NCBI RefSeq assembly: GCF_040954645.1
Contig: NC_092803.1
Span: 67,180,427-67,244,426 of the forward strand
Direction: 5' to 3'
Source of the DNA: Diabrotica undecimpunctata
Lineage: Eukaryota; Arthropoda; Insecta; Coleoptera; Chrysomelidae
DNA: 64,000 nucleotides
The position numbers were made by a program, and so were the translations under genes. Positions 1-9,544 of this stretch are shown here, piece by piece (the first letter of the stretch is position 1; each line of letters begins with the position of its first letter). The notes beneath the pieces were generated by a model, which was not told the origin of the DNA, searched no databases, and was given only the letters and a program-made list of their open reading frames with translations.

Positions 1-308
1 TCCAATAGAGATTTCTCACTGTGTTAATGTCATTTTTGTCGAGTCCTTTTCTCTTTAGACATTCCATGAGAATGTTATGTTTAACTTTGTCGAAAGCTTT
101 CTCCTCATAGTCTATAAACGCAACGAAGAAATCTTTTTGTTGGTCTCGAAATTTTTGGGCAAGAGTTGTGAAACTATACAGAGCTTTTACTATTCCGAAG
201 CCGTTACGAAAGCCAAACTGTCTATTACTCATATCCGCTTCGCACTTTCTGAAGTCCCACTCTCTTTCTGTTACTGAAATCTCTCTTTCGTCATACAACC
301 AATTTTTC
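1..308 (-). mobile_element. RTE-type LINE reverse transcriptase fragment (copy C)
   Basis: Minus-strand translation gives the finger/palm part of an RTE/BovB-like reverse transcriptase: it opens with YDEREISVTEREWDFRKCEA, continues through a QFGFRNGFG block and runs off the window edge. It is a near-identical direct duplicate of 518-817. It begins immediately after the 3' tail of the neighbouring copy B, so the fragments lie head to tail. No start codon or complete frame exists; this is a dead retrotransposon piece. Confidence 0.8.
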
Positions 309-311
309 TTC

Positions 312-817
312 TTATTGCGCCGTCACTCTTCGAAGGTTGGCGATCAAAATGGCAATTATCTTGATCCCTTATGTACAGTTTTCAAGTGCTTGAGTTAATA
401 ACTCTTTGGAATATATATTAAATATTAATGGTGAAAGTACACAGCCCTGTCTCACTCCTCTACTTATCTATTGAGCATCCGTGATATTTCCATATAATGT
501 TACCACAGCCTGTTGGTTCCAATATAGATTTCTCACTGTGTTAATGTCACTTTTGTCGAGTCCTTTTCTCTTTAGACATTCCATGAGAATGTTATGTTTA
601 ACTTTGTCGAAAGCTTTCTCCTCATAGTCTATAAACGCAACGAAGAAATCTTTTTGTTGGTCTCGACATTTTTGGGCAAGAGTTGTGAAACTATACAGAG
701 CTTTTACTATTCCGAAGCCGTTACGAAAGCCAAACTGTCTATTACTCATATCCGCTTCGCACTTTCTGAAGTCCCACTCTCTTTCTGTTACTGAAATCTC
801 TCTTTCGTCATACAAAA
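312..817 (-). mobile_element. RTE-type LINE, internally deleted copy (copy B)
   Basis: Reads on the minus strand from NRQFGFRNGFG through FVAFIDYEEKAFDKVKHN (motif A aspartate present) and LYWNQQAVVTLYGN, then after one stop GVRQGCVL and FNIYSKELL. Near 356-366 it jumps directly to the extreme C-terminus (ILIANLRRVTAQ, stop, AAGAAG tail at 312-320). The YADDT motif, thumb and most of the C-terminal domain are therefore deleted. The first part of the ORF is open for about 115 codons, probably by recency rather than function. Confidence 0.8.
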
Positions 818-828
818 AATTTTTCTTC

Positions 829-1290
829 TTATTGCGCCGTCACTCTTCGAAGGTTGGCGATCAAAATGGCAATTGTAGCTTTGTAAACTGCTGCGCGTAA
901 GATTTCTGTGGATGAGCGGTCAAAAAATCTCCTCAGGTCTTTCAGCCACGAGTTTTGGCGTCTTTCAACTAGTATTTTGCCATGCTTTTTACCTTCCAAT
1001 ATGATTTGGAGTAATTCATATCTTTCACCTCTCAACACATGACCGAAGTATTGTGTTTTCCTCTCTTTGATTATGCTGGGTATTACATTTTGTTTACTCA
1101 TGCGCCGAAGTACTTCACCGTAAGTTACTTTTTGCACTTATGGAATTCTCAGCATCCCTCTGTATATATACAGTTCAACGGCATCTAGTCTTTTTCTGTT
1201 TCAGAGTTCATTGTCCAACTTTCACAGGCATACAAAAAAAACAGAGAAACGTAACATCTGATCATTCAAAACATACAACCAATAACATCA
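829..1290 (-). mobile_element. RTE-type LINE C-terminal end (copy A)
   Basis: Minus-strand C-terminal region of an RTE/BovB-like polyprotein: a frameshifted CESWT-like segment and LDAVELYIYRGMLRIP near 1140-1250, then an open frame of 102 codons with EVLRRMSKQ, YFGHVLRGERYELL, WLKDLRRFF and terminal ILIANLRRVTAQ. It ends with an A/G-rich AAGAAG tail at about 822-832 that abuts copy B. It is 5'-truncated, with a frameshift near 1137. Confidence 0.8.
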
Positions 1291-1668
1291 CATTATTATA
1301 GGCTAAACGGACCCAACTTAACTTGTACCGAAACAAAGGCCATGCGGGGTCCATCCAAGTTTTTTTTGTATTCAAATATAAATAAATCAGCTAATGTCTG
1401 TTTTTCTGACTTTTTGTCACTGTTATTTTTTATTTTTTAAAAGAGAAAAATATTCTTTAATGGATTTAATTAAAGAATAACTGTAACTTAAAACACAAAT
1501 AAAAATGTAATGACAGGGGTCTTTTTTTGACCCCACTTGGTCCTTGGAAGATTAATGCATAAATACTAATTATAAAAAATATTTATCTCACTTGGAACGA
1601 TGTGGGTTTAAACATCAGTGAAGAGAAAGTCAACTCTTCATTATATTGCCCATCACATACAGTTTATA
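1291..1668. other. Unassigned AT-rich stretch
   Basis: No coding region recognised. It contains a short GGGGTC/GACCCC hairpin around 1516-1535 and homopolymer runs. It lies downstream (3') of the last visible GH1 exon, where an intron or the missing C-terminal exon would be expected; no GH1 C-terminal motif is seen. Confidence 0.5.
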
Positions 1669-1669
1669 T

Positions 1670-1818
1670 AGGGTGATTTTTAGGCAGTTCTAATTTTAGT
1701 TCTAAATATTTTAGAATAGTTGGATATATCCAAAAACCCTGTATCCTAAATTTTCAGATATTAATTATGTCAAGTTTCTCTAAAACGTCCAATTAGAATT
1801 CCCAAAGAATCACCCTGT
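1670..1818. mobile_element. Small MITE-like element with imperfect TIRs
   Basis: About 150 bp bounded by imperfect inverted repeats. The left end reads ATAGGGTGATTTTTAGGCAG and the reverse complement of the right end reads ACAGGGTGATTCTTTGGGAA; both continue into TTCTAATT. AGGGTG termini next to TA dinucleotides are common in insect MITEs. No coding capacity. Exact ends are uncertain by 1-3 bp. Confidence 0.55.
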
Positions 1819-1952
1819 ATGTGTAAAGTAAATGCCTTATTACTAAGTAAAGTCGGCTTAATTGTCTTTACTGAGAACCACTTATTATATTCGAATGACT
1901 GTAGCACTTCGCGCTTCAACAAAGCAGAGATTTTTTTAATAAAAATTTCTTT

Positions 1953-1992
1953 CTACCGAATTCGAACTTACGACCACTGACACTCTTACATC
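1953..1992 (-). repeat. tRNA-like (B-box-like) SINE fragment
   Basis: The minus strand reads GTCGTAAGTTCGAATTCGGT, resembling the T-arm/B-box region (GGTTCGANNCC) of tRNA-derived SINEs. No A-box or folded cloverleaf is seen, so it is at most a SINE remnant in the GH1 intron. Confidence 0.3.
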
Positions 1993-2014
1993 CTTTTAAT
2001 TTTGTAATATTTAC

Positions 2015-2140
2015 CCTAATATAGTTGATCCGTTTGTTGTCGTCATCAGTACATAAACCATTTTCAGTAATAATAATTTCAGGATTTTCGTAGTGATCTT
2101 TTATCCAATTCAAAAGATTCCTTATTGTCCACGGAGCAAT
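2015..2140 (-). CDS. GH1 beta-glucosidase/myrosinase-like gene, exon with catalytic nucleophile
   Basis: A 42-codon, phase 0-0 exon of a glycoside hydrolase family 1 gene. The acceptor is TTTCAG/ATT and the donor AGG/GTAAAT. The peptide starts [20 protein letters not shown] and continues through EIIITENG, the family's nucleophile motif (Glu of TENG), and [14 protein letters not shown]. This is the last exon visible in the window. The remaining C-terminal part of a GH1 enzyme (about 80-90 residues, including the aglycone/glycone W...DNFEW block) is absent and should lie beyond position 1. The reading frame is intact and splice phases match the preceding exon at 4110-4412, so the gene looks functional as far as it can be seen. 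Confidence 0.9.
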
Positions 2141-2221
2141 CTGAAATTAATAGGTAGAGAATAATGAAAAAAACTATAATCCATGATAACTGAAATTCAC
2201 TAAAGTTGTTAAATTAATATT

Positions 2222-3450
2222 AACTTTACAAATAAAAGGCAGATATCCAACATAGTTTTTTACTAAATCTTGCCCAAGTACTTTCGCTCTCAGAGCATCT
2301 TCACGAGCATATGAAATAAGCCAAGAAACGTTTCGTTACAATTTTTAAGTGGAAGAACATAAGTTAACTTTGAAAAAAATTAAAGTTGATAGTTGATAAA
2401 AATCTTTTATATAACGTTTTAGAATTACTTGTCAAAAATGTTGGCTATTCAGCTAGTCAATGAATGTTATACATAAAATACATTTACACAAAAACTAACA
2501 CTAGACAAAGGACAAACAGTGTAAAAATTATTTCGAAGCTACATTGTGGGCAACGGCAGGAGAAAGGATGGCTTGTGGTCTTAACGGAAATGTAAAAGTG
2601 ATGTCTTACATATGACAACTTAGATGACCAATATTGACCAAAAGTCTAACTGACCACTAATGTAGGAAAAGCCAACTGATGAAATATGAAATTATATTAA
2701 ATATTATAATGTAGACTGCTTAATCCACATCTTACACTCAAACATATCAGTGATACTTTAGGTGTTAGTTTGGGGGCAAATATAGTGTAGGAAACAGTCA
2801 AAAAGAATCCCCTACGAGGTGAAGCTGCAATCAGATTTTTAAAAATTGGTTAAAATTAAGTACAATGTAAATTAACTTAAGCATTCATTTCTACTCTAGC
2901 ATTCAACGGCAGATATCGAGCACAGTTTAATAATTAAATCTTGCCCAAGTACTTTCGCTTCCTAGAGCATCTTCAGAGGCATCTGAAATAAGCCAAGAAA
3001 CCTTTTTTTAACTGAAGAAAAAGTTAAAATAAAAGTTTTTATGTGAGAAACGTTTTAGACTTACTTCGTCAATTTTGGCCTATCCAAAAATCAAAGTATG
3101 TCATAAACATAAAATTATACATTACACTACACTACACAAGGACAAACACTTTAAAATTTTAAAAAATAGGTGAAGCTACATTGTGGTTGGTATCAGGAGA
3201 GAGAATGGCTACTTTTCTTAACGGAAATGTTAAGCTGACATTTGACAGCTTGGATGGGCAGTCAGAATCATGGGGATGTAATCTGCACATTTTAAAATTC
3301 TATGAAACTAAGCATTGACCAAAGGTCCAACTGACATCATTATAGGAAATCAACTGATGAAATATAAAATTATACAGAATATTTTAAGTAGATTGCATAA
3401 TCCAAATCTCACACTCAAACCTGTCTATAATAATTAATAATACATATAAA
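2222..3450 (-). repeat. Tandemly duplicated Penelope-like 3' region
   Basis: Two degenerate copies of about 540 bp, at roughly 2232-2790 and 2908-3445, share long stretches such as TCTTGCCCAAGTACTTTCGC, AGAGCATCTTCA, AAATAAGCCAAGAAAC, GGACAAACA, GAAGCTACATTGTGG and CTTAACGGAAATG. In the reverse complement the GAAGATGCTCT...GAAAGTACTTGG arrangement is typical of sequence just past the stop codon of Penelope-like retroelements, which often form tandem or LTR-like copies. No coding remnant was recognised between them. Lies in a GH1 intron. Confidence 0.55.
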
Positions 3451-3469
3451 CTCTGATAATATAGAAACT

Positions 3470-3650
3470 GGAGTGTTGCAAAACCTTACAATAGGCCATT
3501 TAACCCTGTTTTAGGTAACTTGGGTCGATTCGCACTAGCCCAGGGGTATAAGTTTTATGAGTCCTCCGTAACACGGTGATGGCTCATAGAATTTTTATAA
3601 ATTAAAAATTTTATTTTCGATGCCGAGAATTGAACTCGGCTTGATATGTA
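3470..3650 (-). repeat. Possible SINE remnant with T-arm-like hairpin
   Basis: The minus strand contains GCCGAGTTCAATTCTCGGC (about 3612-3631), a perfect T-arm-like stem-loop. It is followed by a T-rich spacer and a block with TATGAGCCATCACCGTGTTA, CGGAGGACTCATAAAACTTA and GACCCAAGTTACC, which looks like a SINE body. No A-box was found upstream, so the class is tentative. Confidence 0.35.
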
Positions 3651-4109
3651 TATTTTTATTTGGTAATTGGTCAAGGTGGACGTAAGAGCGTTTAATCAAA
3701 AATTACGTTTTCACTTACTTAATTTTAAAACAAACTGACCTATCTTTGATTTTTAGCAGCTTAAATATAACCATATCACAAATAATAAATAATAATAAAT
3801 TATTTAAAATCTTTTATCTGTTGAAAAACAGATATCAAAAAGATGATTCTTTTTCGCTCCTTGGAATATACTGCGTGAAACAATAGATTTAAATTGATGT
3901 TTTACTTGATATTTAAAATAATTTTACAAAATGGAACCGTATGACAAAACATCAAAAATTTATGAAAACGTAAAATTGCCCAATATAAATTTAAAGGTAT
4001 ACAGTTCAGAAAATCGTTTGTTGTACCATATCTTATCCAGAACAAGAAACTCAAGCAGAAAAAATATTATTTTTTTCTCTCCTGTAAAACTAAATTAGTA
4101 TTTGCGTAC
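3651..4109. other. GH1 intron sequence, nothing recognised
   Basis: AT-rich intron between the 4110-4412 and 2015-2140 exons. No open frame or repeat structure recognised. Confidence 0.6.
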
Positions 4110-4412
4110 CTTAAACCAACTAGGTTGAGTACTGTTGTCCCATTCGGAAGGCTGGAAGTCGTTAACACCAATGTCTTGCCGTTTAGAAGGAGGATTAGAG
4201 ATTGGAGGATCATCTATGTGGTTGATCAAATTGGCAGTATAAACATTGACAGCAAAGAAATCAGCAGTTCCTTTAAGCAAGGATTTCTCTTCCTCAGTAA
4301 ATTCTGGTAGCCGTGATTGGTTTCTTCCTTCGCCTCTACTGCGTTCGGCTACTCTGGTCTTCATAATATCTGGGTAGTCTCCAAAGTGGACGGGGTTAGC
4401 ATACCAACCCAA
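4110..4412 (-). CDS. GH1 beta-glucosidase/myrosinase-like gene, exon with LGWYANP block
   Basis: A 101-codon exon, phase 0-0, acceptor TTTAG/TTG and donor AAG/GTACGC. It starts [18 protein letters not shown] and continues with [44 protein letters not shown] and ends QPSWFK. The FGW(Y/F)ANP and '[13 protein letters not shown]' segments are hallmark GH1 sequences in the second half of the barrel. The frame is intact. Joined in phase to 6240-6334 upstream and 2015-2140 downstream. An insertion of a few basic residues (ERSRGEGRN) before LPEFTEEE is normal for the variable loop there. Confidence 0.92.
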
Positions 4413-5035
4413 CTAAATAAACATTAATGATATAACCTACAGATTTAGTAATAAATTCAAACATGTAATAAATTTTTAAAAATTGATAAAATGCAAGTCC
4501 AACTTGTATTTTGAAGAATTTGATTTATTCGTATTCTTTAAATTTATTCTTTTAGTATTTTATTTATAAGCGACTGGGTGAATTAAGCAGCTTAATGTTA
4601 ATATTTGCTAATCTCGAGACTAGATAAAGAGGAATTCTCATACGAATCTAGTAACATACCTTTGGTATAGAAGGAAACGTACCACAGATCCAGATATTGC
4701 ATCGGAATTGAGTGGATTTAAAGATGACAAACAATGCAAAGAAAGACTAACCAGTTACAAGACGAAAAACATCAGGAACACAACAAAAAGAAATGTAAAA
4801 TCACTCAAAAATAGGGAACAATAAATCATTGCGAGAGTAAATTGTTATATCTGTACTACAATATACAAGGAAAAATAAAAAAACTATAAAAACGTTACAA
4901 TGATTACATTTTCATTTACGTCAGTATTGATACAGAAGAAAGAGTCTATAGCAGCAATAGATGTACTCCTACATAAAACAATCAAAACATTAAAAAACAG
5001 TGAAAACTTTTGTTTTCAACACTTCCAAAAAATTT
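4413..5035. other. GH1 intron sequence, nothing recognised
   Basis: AT-rich, no supported coding region. A short plus-strand open frame at 4900-5088 has no recognisable similarity and overlaps Penelope-like tail sequence. Confidence 0.5.
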
Positions 5036-5850
5036 ATTATAAATTATTATCACTCCAGCTATTTCGGCAGAGTGCCTTTCTCAATTGATCTATTTTTGGT
5101 ATGCGTTTACACTTTATAGTCTTTAACTGAATAAGTTGAGGAGGGGAGAACTGTTTGTCTCAGGTTGGTCGTTCAGAATTATGTCTGAGTTTTTTAATTT
5201 ATTAATTTCCATAGATTCTAATAAAGATAGCTTAAGGCCTTTAAATTTTATTTTCCATGTAAAGAATTTGAAATTCATAATTAAAGGAATGATCGTGGTC
5301 AAGAAGGTGAAGTAGGTACGTAGAATCTGTTTTTTTTTTATTATTGAAAGGCCTTTTATGTTCTGTTATACGTTTGTTAAAAGTTCGACCAGTTTGACCG
5401 ATGTAAGTTTTTGGGCAGTTGCCACATTTAAGTTTGTATACACCACTGTGAAAGTACTTTTTCGTTTGGCTCTTGGTGTTCTTAATAGATTTGTCTAAGT
5501 TGTTGTTTGTTTTAAAAGCTGGTGTTATTCATTTCCTTTTTATGTGCATGGCTATTTTTGTTAATATCTTGTCTGTATATGTATACGAGCAGAAGGTACT
5601 GAGTTTTTTCTCTGGTATTAAAAATACTATACTAATTTTAAGGCTTTCTTATGTAGTTTTTAATTTATTTATTGTTTGTTCGTTATACCCATTGTTTACT
5701 GCTATTTGCTTAGTAATATTCAATTTTATCTTGAAGTTGTTTTCTAAAATAATAGTTTCTATTAATCTATGCAACATGCTATGGTAGGCTGCTAATTTAT
5801 GTTTTGTAGAATGGAATAATGAATTATTGTGTATAGTCGTGCCAGTATGG
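5036..5850 (-). mobile_element. Penelope-like element, GIY-YIG endonuclease end
   Basis: Minus-strand reading near 5350-5450 gives GVYKLKCGNCPKTYIGQTGR followed by TFNKRITEHKR, the GIY-YIG endonuclease domain that sits at the C-terminus of Penelope-like retroelements (Y...YIG..G and the downstream R..EH.). Toward lower coordinates lies a 3' tail with GGCACTCTGCCGAAATAGCTGG (written in part, 5050-5080), typical of these elements. Frames are broken by stops and frameshifts; the reverse transcriptase half is missing. Inserted in the GH1 intron in the same orientation as the host gene. Confidence 0.75.
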
Positions 5851-6239
5851 GTTTATGAAATAGAAAAACTGATGTATAAGAGAGATCATAAATGACTTAA
5901 TACTATACAGAAAAAAGAAAAGGAATAAATGCATATAAGTAGAACGGGAGAGCAAACAAATTGATAAACAAAGCTCGAAGTAAATCAACAAACTGCCAAA
6001 GAAGTACCACAAGAACAAACAAATTAAGAGGAAAACTAAACATTCAATAAAAATCCATTCGAAGATAAAACAGGGCGAGGCTTATCGGGGAGGTAGAAAG
6101 AAAAAGAAAAACGTAACTTTAACCTAAAGGTAAATATATTAGAATTCATATGGGTTTAAATAAATGAAGAAGTGACGAAACACAGAATTACAAAACTCGA
6201 AGCAACCATACTTTTTTACATAATTTATACAGAATTTAC
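5851..6239. other. GH1 intron sequence, nothing recognised
   Basis: AT-rich; a 64-codon minus-strand open frame here (5824-6018) is hydrophobic, low-complexity and unsupported. Confidence 0.5.
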
Positions 6240-6334
6240 CTCGAAATGGAATTTTGTATCTGCAGCAATTTTATCTTCTTCGCTGTCTGAAGCTGGTACA
6301 TAGGCCGCCGTATCAAGAACAATTGATATATTTC
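6240..6334 (-). CDS. GH1 beta-glucosidase/myrosinase-like gene, short exon
   Basis: A 95-bp exon. With the G carried over from 6395-6787 it encodes 32 residues beginning GNISIVLDTAAYVPASDSEE and ending ADTKFHFE. This matches the GH1 segment normally reading like GKIGI.L...W..P.S.SE.D. followed by the FGW block. Acceptor TTTAAG/GA, donor GAG/GTAAAT; the intron to the previous exon is only 60 bp. The usual Trp in 'W.EP' is a Tyr here (AAYVPAS), a mild deviation. Frame intact. Confidence 0.88.
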
Positions 6335-6394
6335 CTTAAAAAAATACAGTAAAATAATATGTATAAAATTTTTGCAAAAAATATTTCTATATAC

Positions 6395-6787
6395 CTTTCT
6401 GTGTAGGCCTAAATTCTTTATCATACACATGCCAGGCTCTAGCGTGAGCTCTAAGCAAATTATGAGCACACGTATATTCAAGAAGTCCCTCAGAATGAAC
6501 GGCGGGTGGAAAGTATCCGAAGGCGTATCCACCCATACAAGTCTGTCTCGGTTCATTGAAAGTGATCCAGTATTTAACTTCATCTCCGAAATTCTGAAAG
6601 AGTACTCTGGCATAATTAGGGAACCAAGTTTGGATGTCTGGATTCTGGAAGCCTCCCAGCTCTTCGAGGGTTAGAGGTAAATCCCAATGGGAGATAGTTA
6701 CTAAGGGTTCTATATCGTTATCTCTAAGTTCTTTGATGAGGTTTCGGTAGTATGTTATTCCTGCTTCATTGATCTGGTCTGGGTAAC
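6395..6787 (-). CDS. GH1 beta-glucosidase/myrosinase-like gene, exon with acid/base TFNEP
   Basis: The largest exon (393 bp). It starts YPDQINEAGITYYRNLIKEL, continues IEPLVTISHWDLP, LEELGGFQNP and VKYWITFNEP, and ends ARAWHVYDKEFRPTQK. The Glu of TFNEP is the family acid/base residue and is present, as in beta-glucosidases and insect myrosinases (plant myrosinases carry Gln). The His-Trp-Asp of HWDLP is conserved, but the residue just before it is Ser, where most insect GH1 proteins have Tyr. Acceptor TTTTTAG/GTT, donor AAAG/GTATAT; phase 1 on both sides. A roughly 10-kb intron separates it from 16957-17157. Confidence 0.93.
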
Positions 6788-7035
6788 CTAAAAATTTTAT
6801 TTTAAAATTTAAAATTTTAAACCTTAAAAATTAAGGTTGGTACTGGGTCTTTGATTTTTGAAAATAGTTGTATGTTGTTCATGGTATTATATTTAGCTAT
6901 ACTAATATTAGGAACATTTTTGAATATGGATATGACAGAATGAGTTGGACCATTAATAAAGGGAAGTTTTTTATATTTGATTGATTTGTTGTTAGAATCA
7001 TGGACGGGACCGTCATAGAAATTAGTGCTGATTGC
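6788..7035. other. GH1 intron sequence, nothing recognised
   Basis: AT-rich sequence; no coding or repeat family recognised. Confidence 0.5.
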
Positions 7036-7500
7036 TAATAATCCTGCAAAACTACAAGAACTTACATATAAGCGACTTAAATGCAGCTAGCAATGAAGTT
7101 GGCCTGAAAATGAACTTAACAAAAACAAAATCCATGTACAACAAGCTACAACGAGCAGCAGAAAGATGAAACTAGCTTGAACATCTTTTGGTAGAAATGC
7201 AGTTATATTCAAATAGAAGATGCCAATCCACTTGAAGAAAACAGCATTCTATCAGTGTATACTACCAATCATGACATACGGCTGCGAAACTTGGACACTA
7301 AAGATAAATATAATATCGAAACTCAAAGTCTAAGAAATAATTTAAGAGCAAAGCATCTAAGCAAAATTTAAGATAAGACTATGATATAAGGAAACAAGCC
7401 TTGCAACACGGCACAGAAAGCGAATTTTAGACAATCGTGTGCAGATATGAAGAATGAATATGTAAGGGAGGCTACACCATAATCGGTAGAATATGCTGAG
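7036..7500 (+). mobile_element. Decayed LINE 3' end with (GAT)n tail
   Basis: Plus-strand fragments of a LINE reverse transcriptase C-terminal region: NEVGLKMNLTKTKSM near 7090-7130, then after frameshifts ILPIMTYGCETWTLK near 7260-7305 (the 'Y..E.WT' block). The sequence ends in ATGATGATGAT just before a short (TA)n run at 7500-7520. Belongs to the same broad non-RTE LINE group as 15225-16385. Confidence 0.6.
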
Positions 7501-7635
7501 AATAATGATGATGATAATATATATATATATATAAATACGTTCGAATTATCGGGTAAAGTGGTCTGTAATGAAAATCTTTCTTTTTTCTGAGATACTCAAT
7601 ATTTCGCTATTTATTTAATAGCTTCCTCAGGAGTA

Positions 7636-7756
<121 letters not shown>

Positions 7757-8727
7757 CTGGTCACCGCACTACAAAGAGTAGGATTGGATGAGAAGGACAT
7801 TCGGATCATCATGAATTTATACTGGAACCAGCGTGCTCAAGTCAAGGTCGAAGACCAACTGACCGACCAAGTGAAGATCATGCGAGGAGTAAGGCAAGGA
7901 TGTGTGCTATCGCCGACTCTTTTCAATATATACTCTGAGGAGATTTTTAATGAAGCCCTCACAAACCTAGACATGGGAATCCGAGTGAACGGTAAATACA
8001 TCAATAATATCCGCTACGCCGATGACACTGTGTTACTAGCAACCAGCCTAAACGATCTGCAGGCCTTACTAGACCGAGTGCGAACTGTGAGCGTATCATA
8101 CGGACTGAACCTTAATATTAAGAAAACTAAATTCATGGTTGTCAGCCGTACAAATTTAGATCCCGGGGCACTAATAGCAGGTAGCGAAGAGATCCAGAGA
8201 GTCGACAGATTCACTTACCTCGGAACTACCCTCAACGTACAATGGGACTACGCTCAAGAGATTAGATCCAGAATTGAAATGGCACGGTCTACATTTATTA
8301 AGTTGAGATCCTTGCTGTGCTGCAGTGATCTCAGTTTGGGAACCAAGGAAAAACGAATCGAAGCCTTCGAGATGTGGATATACAGAAGGATACTCAAAAT
8401 ATCTTATGTGGACCATGTCACCAACGTTGAGGTCTTACAGCGCATGACAAAAGAAAAAGAAGTGCTTAATTTAATTAAACAACGTAAGCTTGAGTACCTC
8501 GGCCACGTGATGCGGAACGAAGAAAAATATCGAATTCCTAAACTTGTTATGCAGGGTAAAGTATTTGGCAGAAGAGGACCGGGACGCCGTCGTATCTCGT
8601 GGTTGAAAAATCTCCGACAATGGTTTGGGATGACCTCAGCGGAGCTGTTTCGCAGAGCAGTCAACAAAACCATGATAGCCTTGATGATCGCCAACATCCG
8701 GACCGGATAAGGCACTGAAGAAGAAGA

Positions 8728-8730
<3 letters not shown>
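7757..8730 (+). mobile_element. 5'-truncated RTE-type LINE with long open reading frame
   Basis: From the first base after the (TA)n tract the frame is open (about 318 codons, stop TAA at 8708). It starts [17 protein letters not shown] and contains RGVRQGCVLSPTLFNIYSEE, NNIRYADDTVLL (catalytic YADD), LNLNIKKTKFMVVS, FTYLGTTL, the C-terminal FEMWIYRRILK, KLEYLGHVMRNEEKY, GRRGPGRRRISWLKNL and terminal MIALMIANIRTG. Between LGTKEK and RIEAFEMW about 25-30 residues normally containing the ES(W)T block are missing without breaking the frame. Motif A lies upstream of the truncation, so it is inactive. The 3' UTR is about 7 bp plus a GAAGAAGAAGA tail. It is not a host gene. Confidence 0.93.

Positions 8731-8781
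<51 letters not shown>
8731..8781. repeat. (TA)n microsatellite
   Basis: About 50 bp of TA repeats directly following the AAG-type tail of the RTE copy, so that the element lies between two (TA)n tracts. Confidence 0.97.
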
Positions 8782-8784
<3 letters not shown>

Positions 8785-9057
8785 CAAGTTGTTTGTGACC
8801 GACTAATACAGTAAAACTTCCAAAGATTTGTGAGGTTGCGGTCAAAAGGCCTAGTGATTAAAACACTTATATATGTTGACTTTTTTATTGAAAGTCGAGC
8901 TTTCGAAACAGTTTAGTTTCTTGTTCAAAACAACTAAAATATATTATATCTAATTAGTTTTATGACATTCTATTCGTAAAAAGTACTAACTATATATTAA
9001 GATTGTAATAGTTCGCCAGCCATATTAACATGGAAAACACTAATACACTAATACATA
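8782..9057. other. GH1 intron sequence, nothing recognised
   Basis: AT-rich flank between the (TA)n tract and the Tc1-type element; no features recognised. Confidence 0.5.
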
Positions 9058-9544
9058 CAGTCGGTCCGCCGGATCTTTGCACAAGTATGACATTATTCAC
9101 GAATTATTTTTTATGTTACGTCTCTTTCCTACTCACAGAAACTAAAACTATTAACTTGAACCGCCTGTCCATACACAACACCATGCATTGAACAAAGACA
9201 GCCATAGATTCGTCTACTGACAATTGACATGACAATTGGAAATTTTGTTTTGACAGAGTGTAATATTTTTATAAATTATTTTCGTTTGATTTAAATAATC
9301 AATCCTTTTTCATACTTTAAATATACATATTTTTAACAAACAGTTGTTATAACGACTGACCCTTACCTTCGTGTTCAATTTATTAAGGTAAGAATTCATG
9401 TATTAGCTAATAACGAATAATAAATTTTTTTAACCTCTAAATTGACATTAATTATTTAAATATAGCTAAAACTACGTCAACGGACAATATGAAATATTTT
9501 TAAAGGTTTTTATTTTTAGAGTATGCCTGGCAACCCTTTAACTT

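Noticed and set aside
3612..3631. Complete tRNA gene around the T-arm-like hairpin
   Set aside because: Only the T-arm folds; no A-box, anticodon stem or acceptor stem, so at most a SINE remnant.
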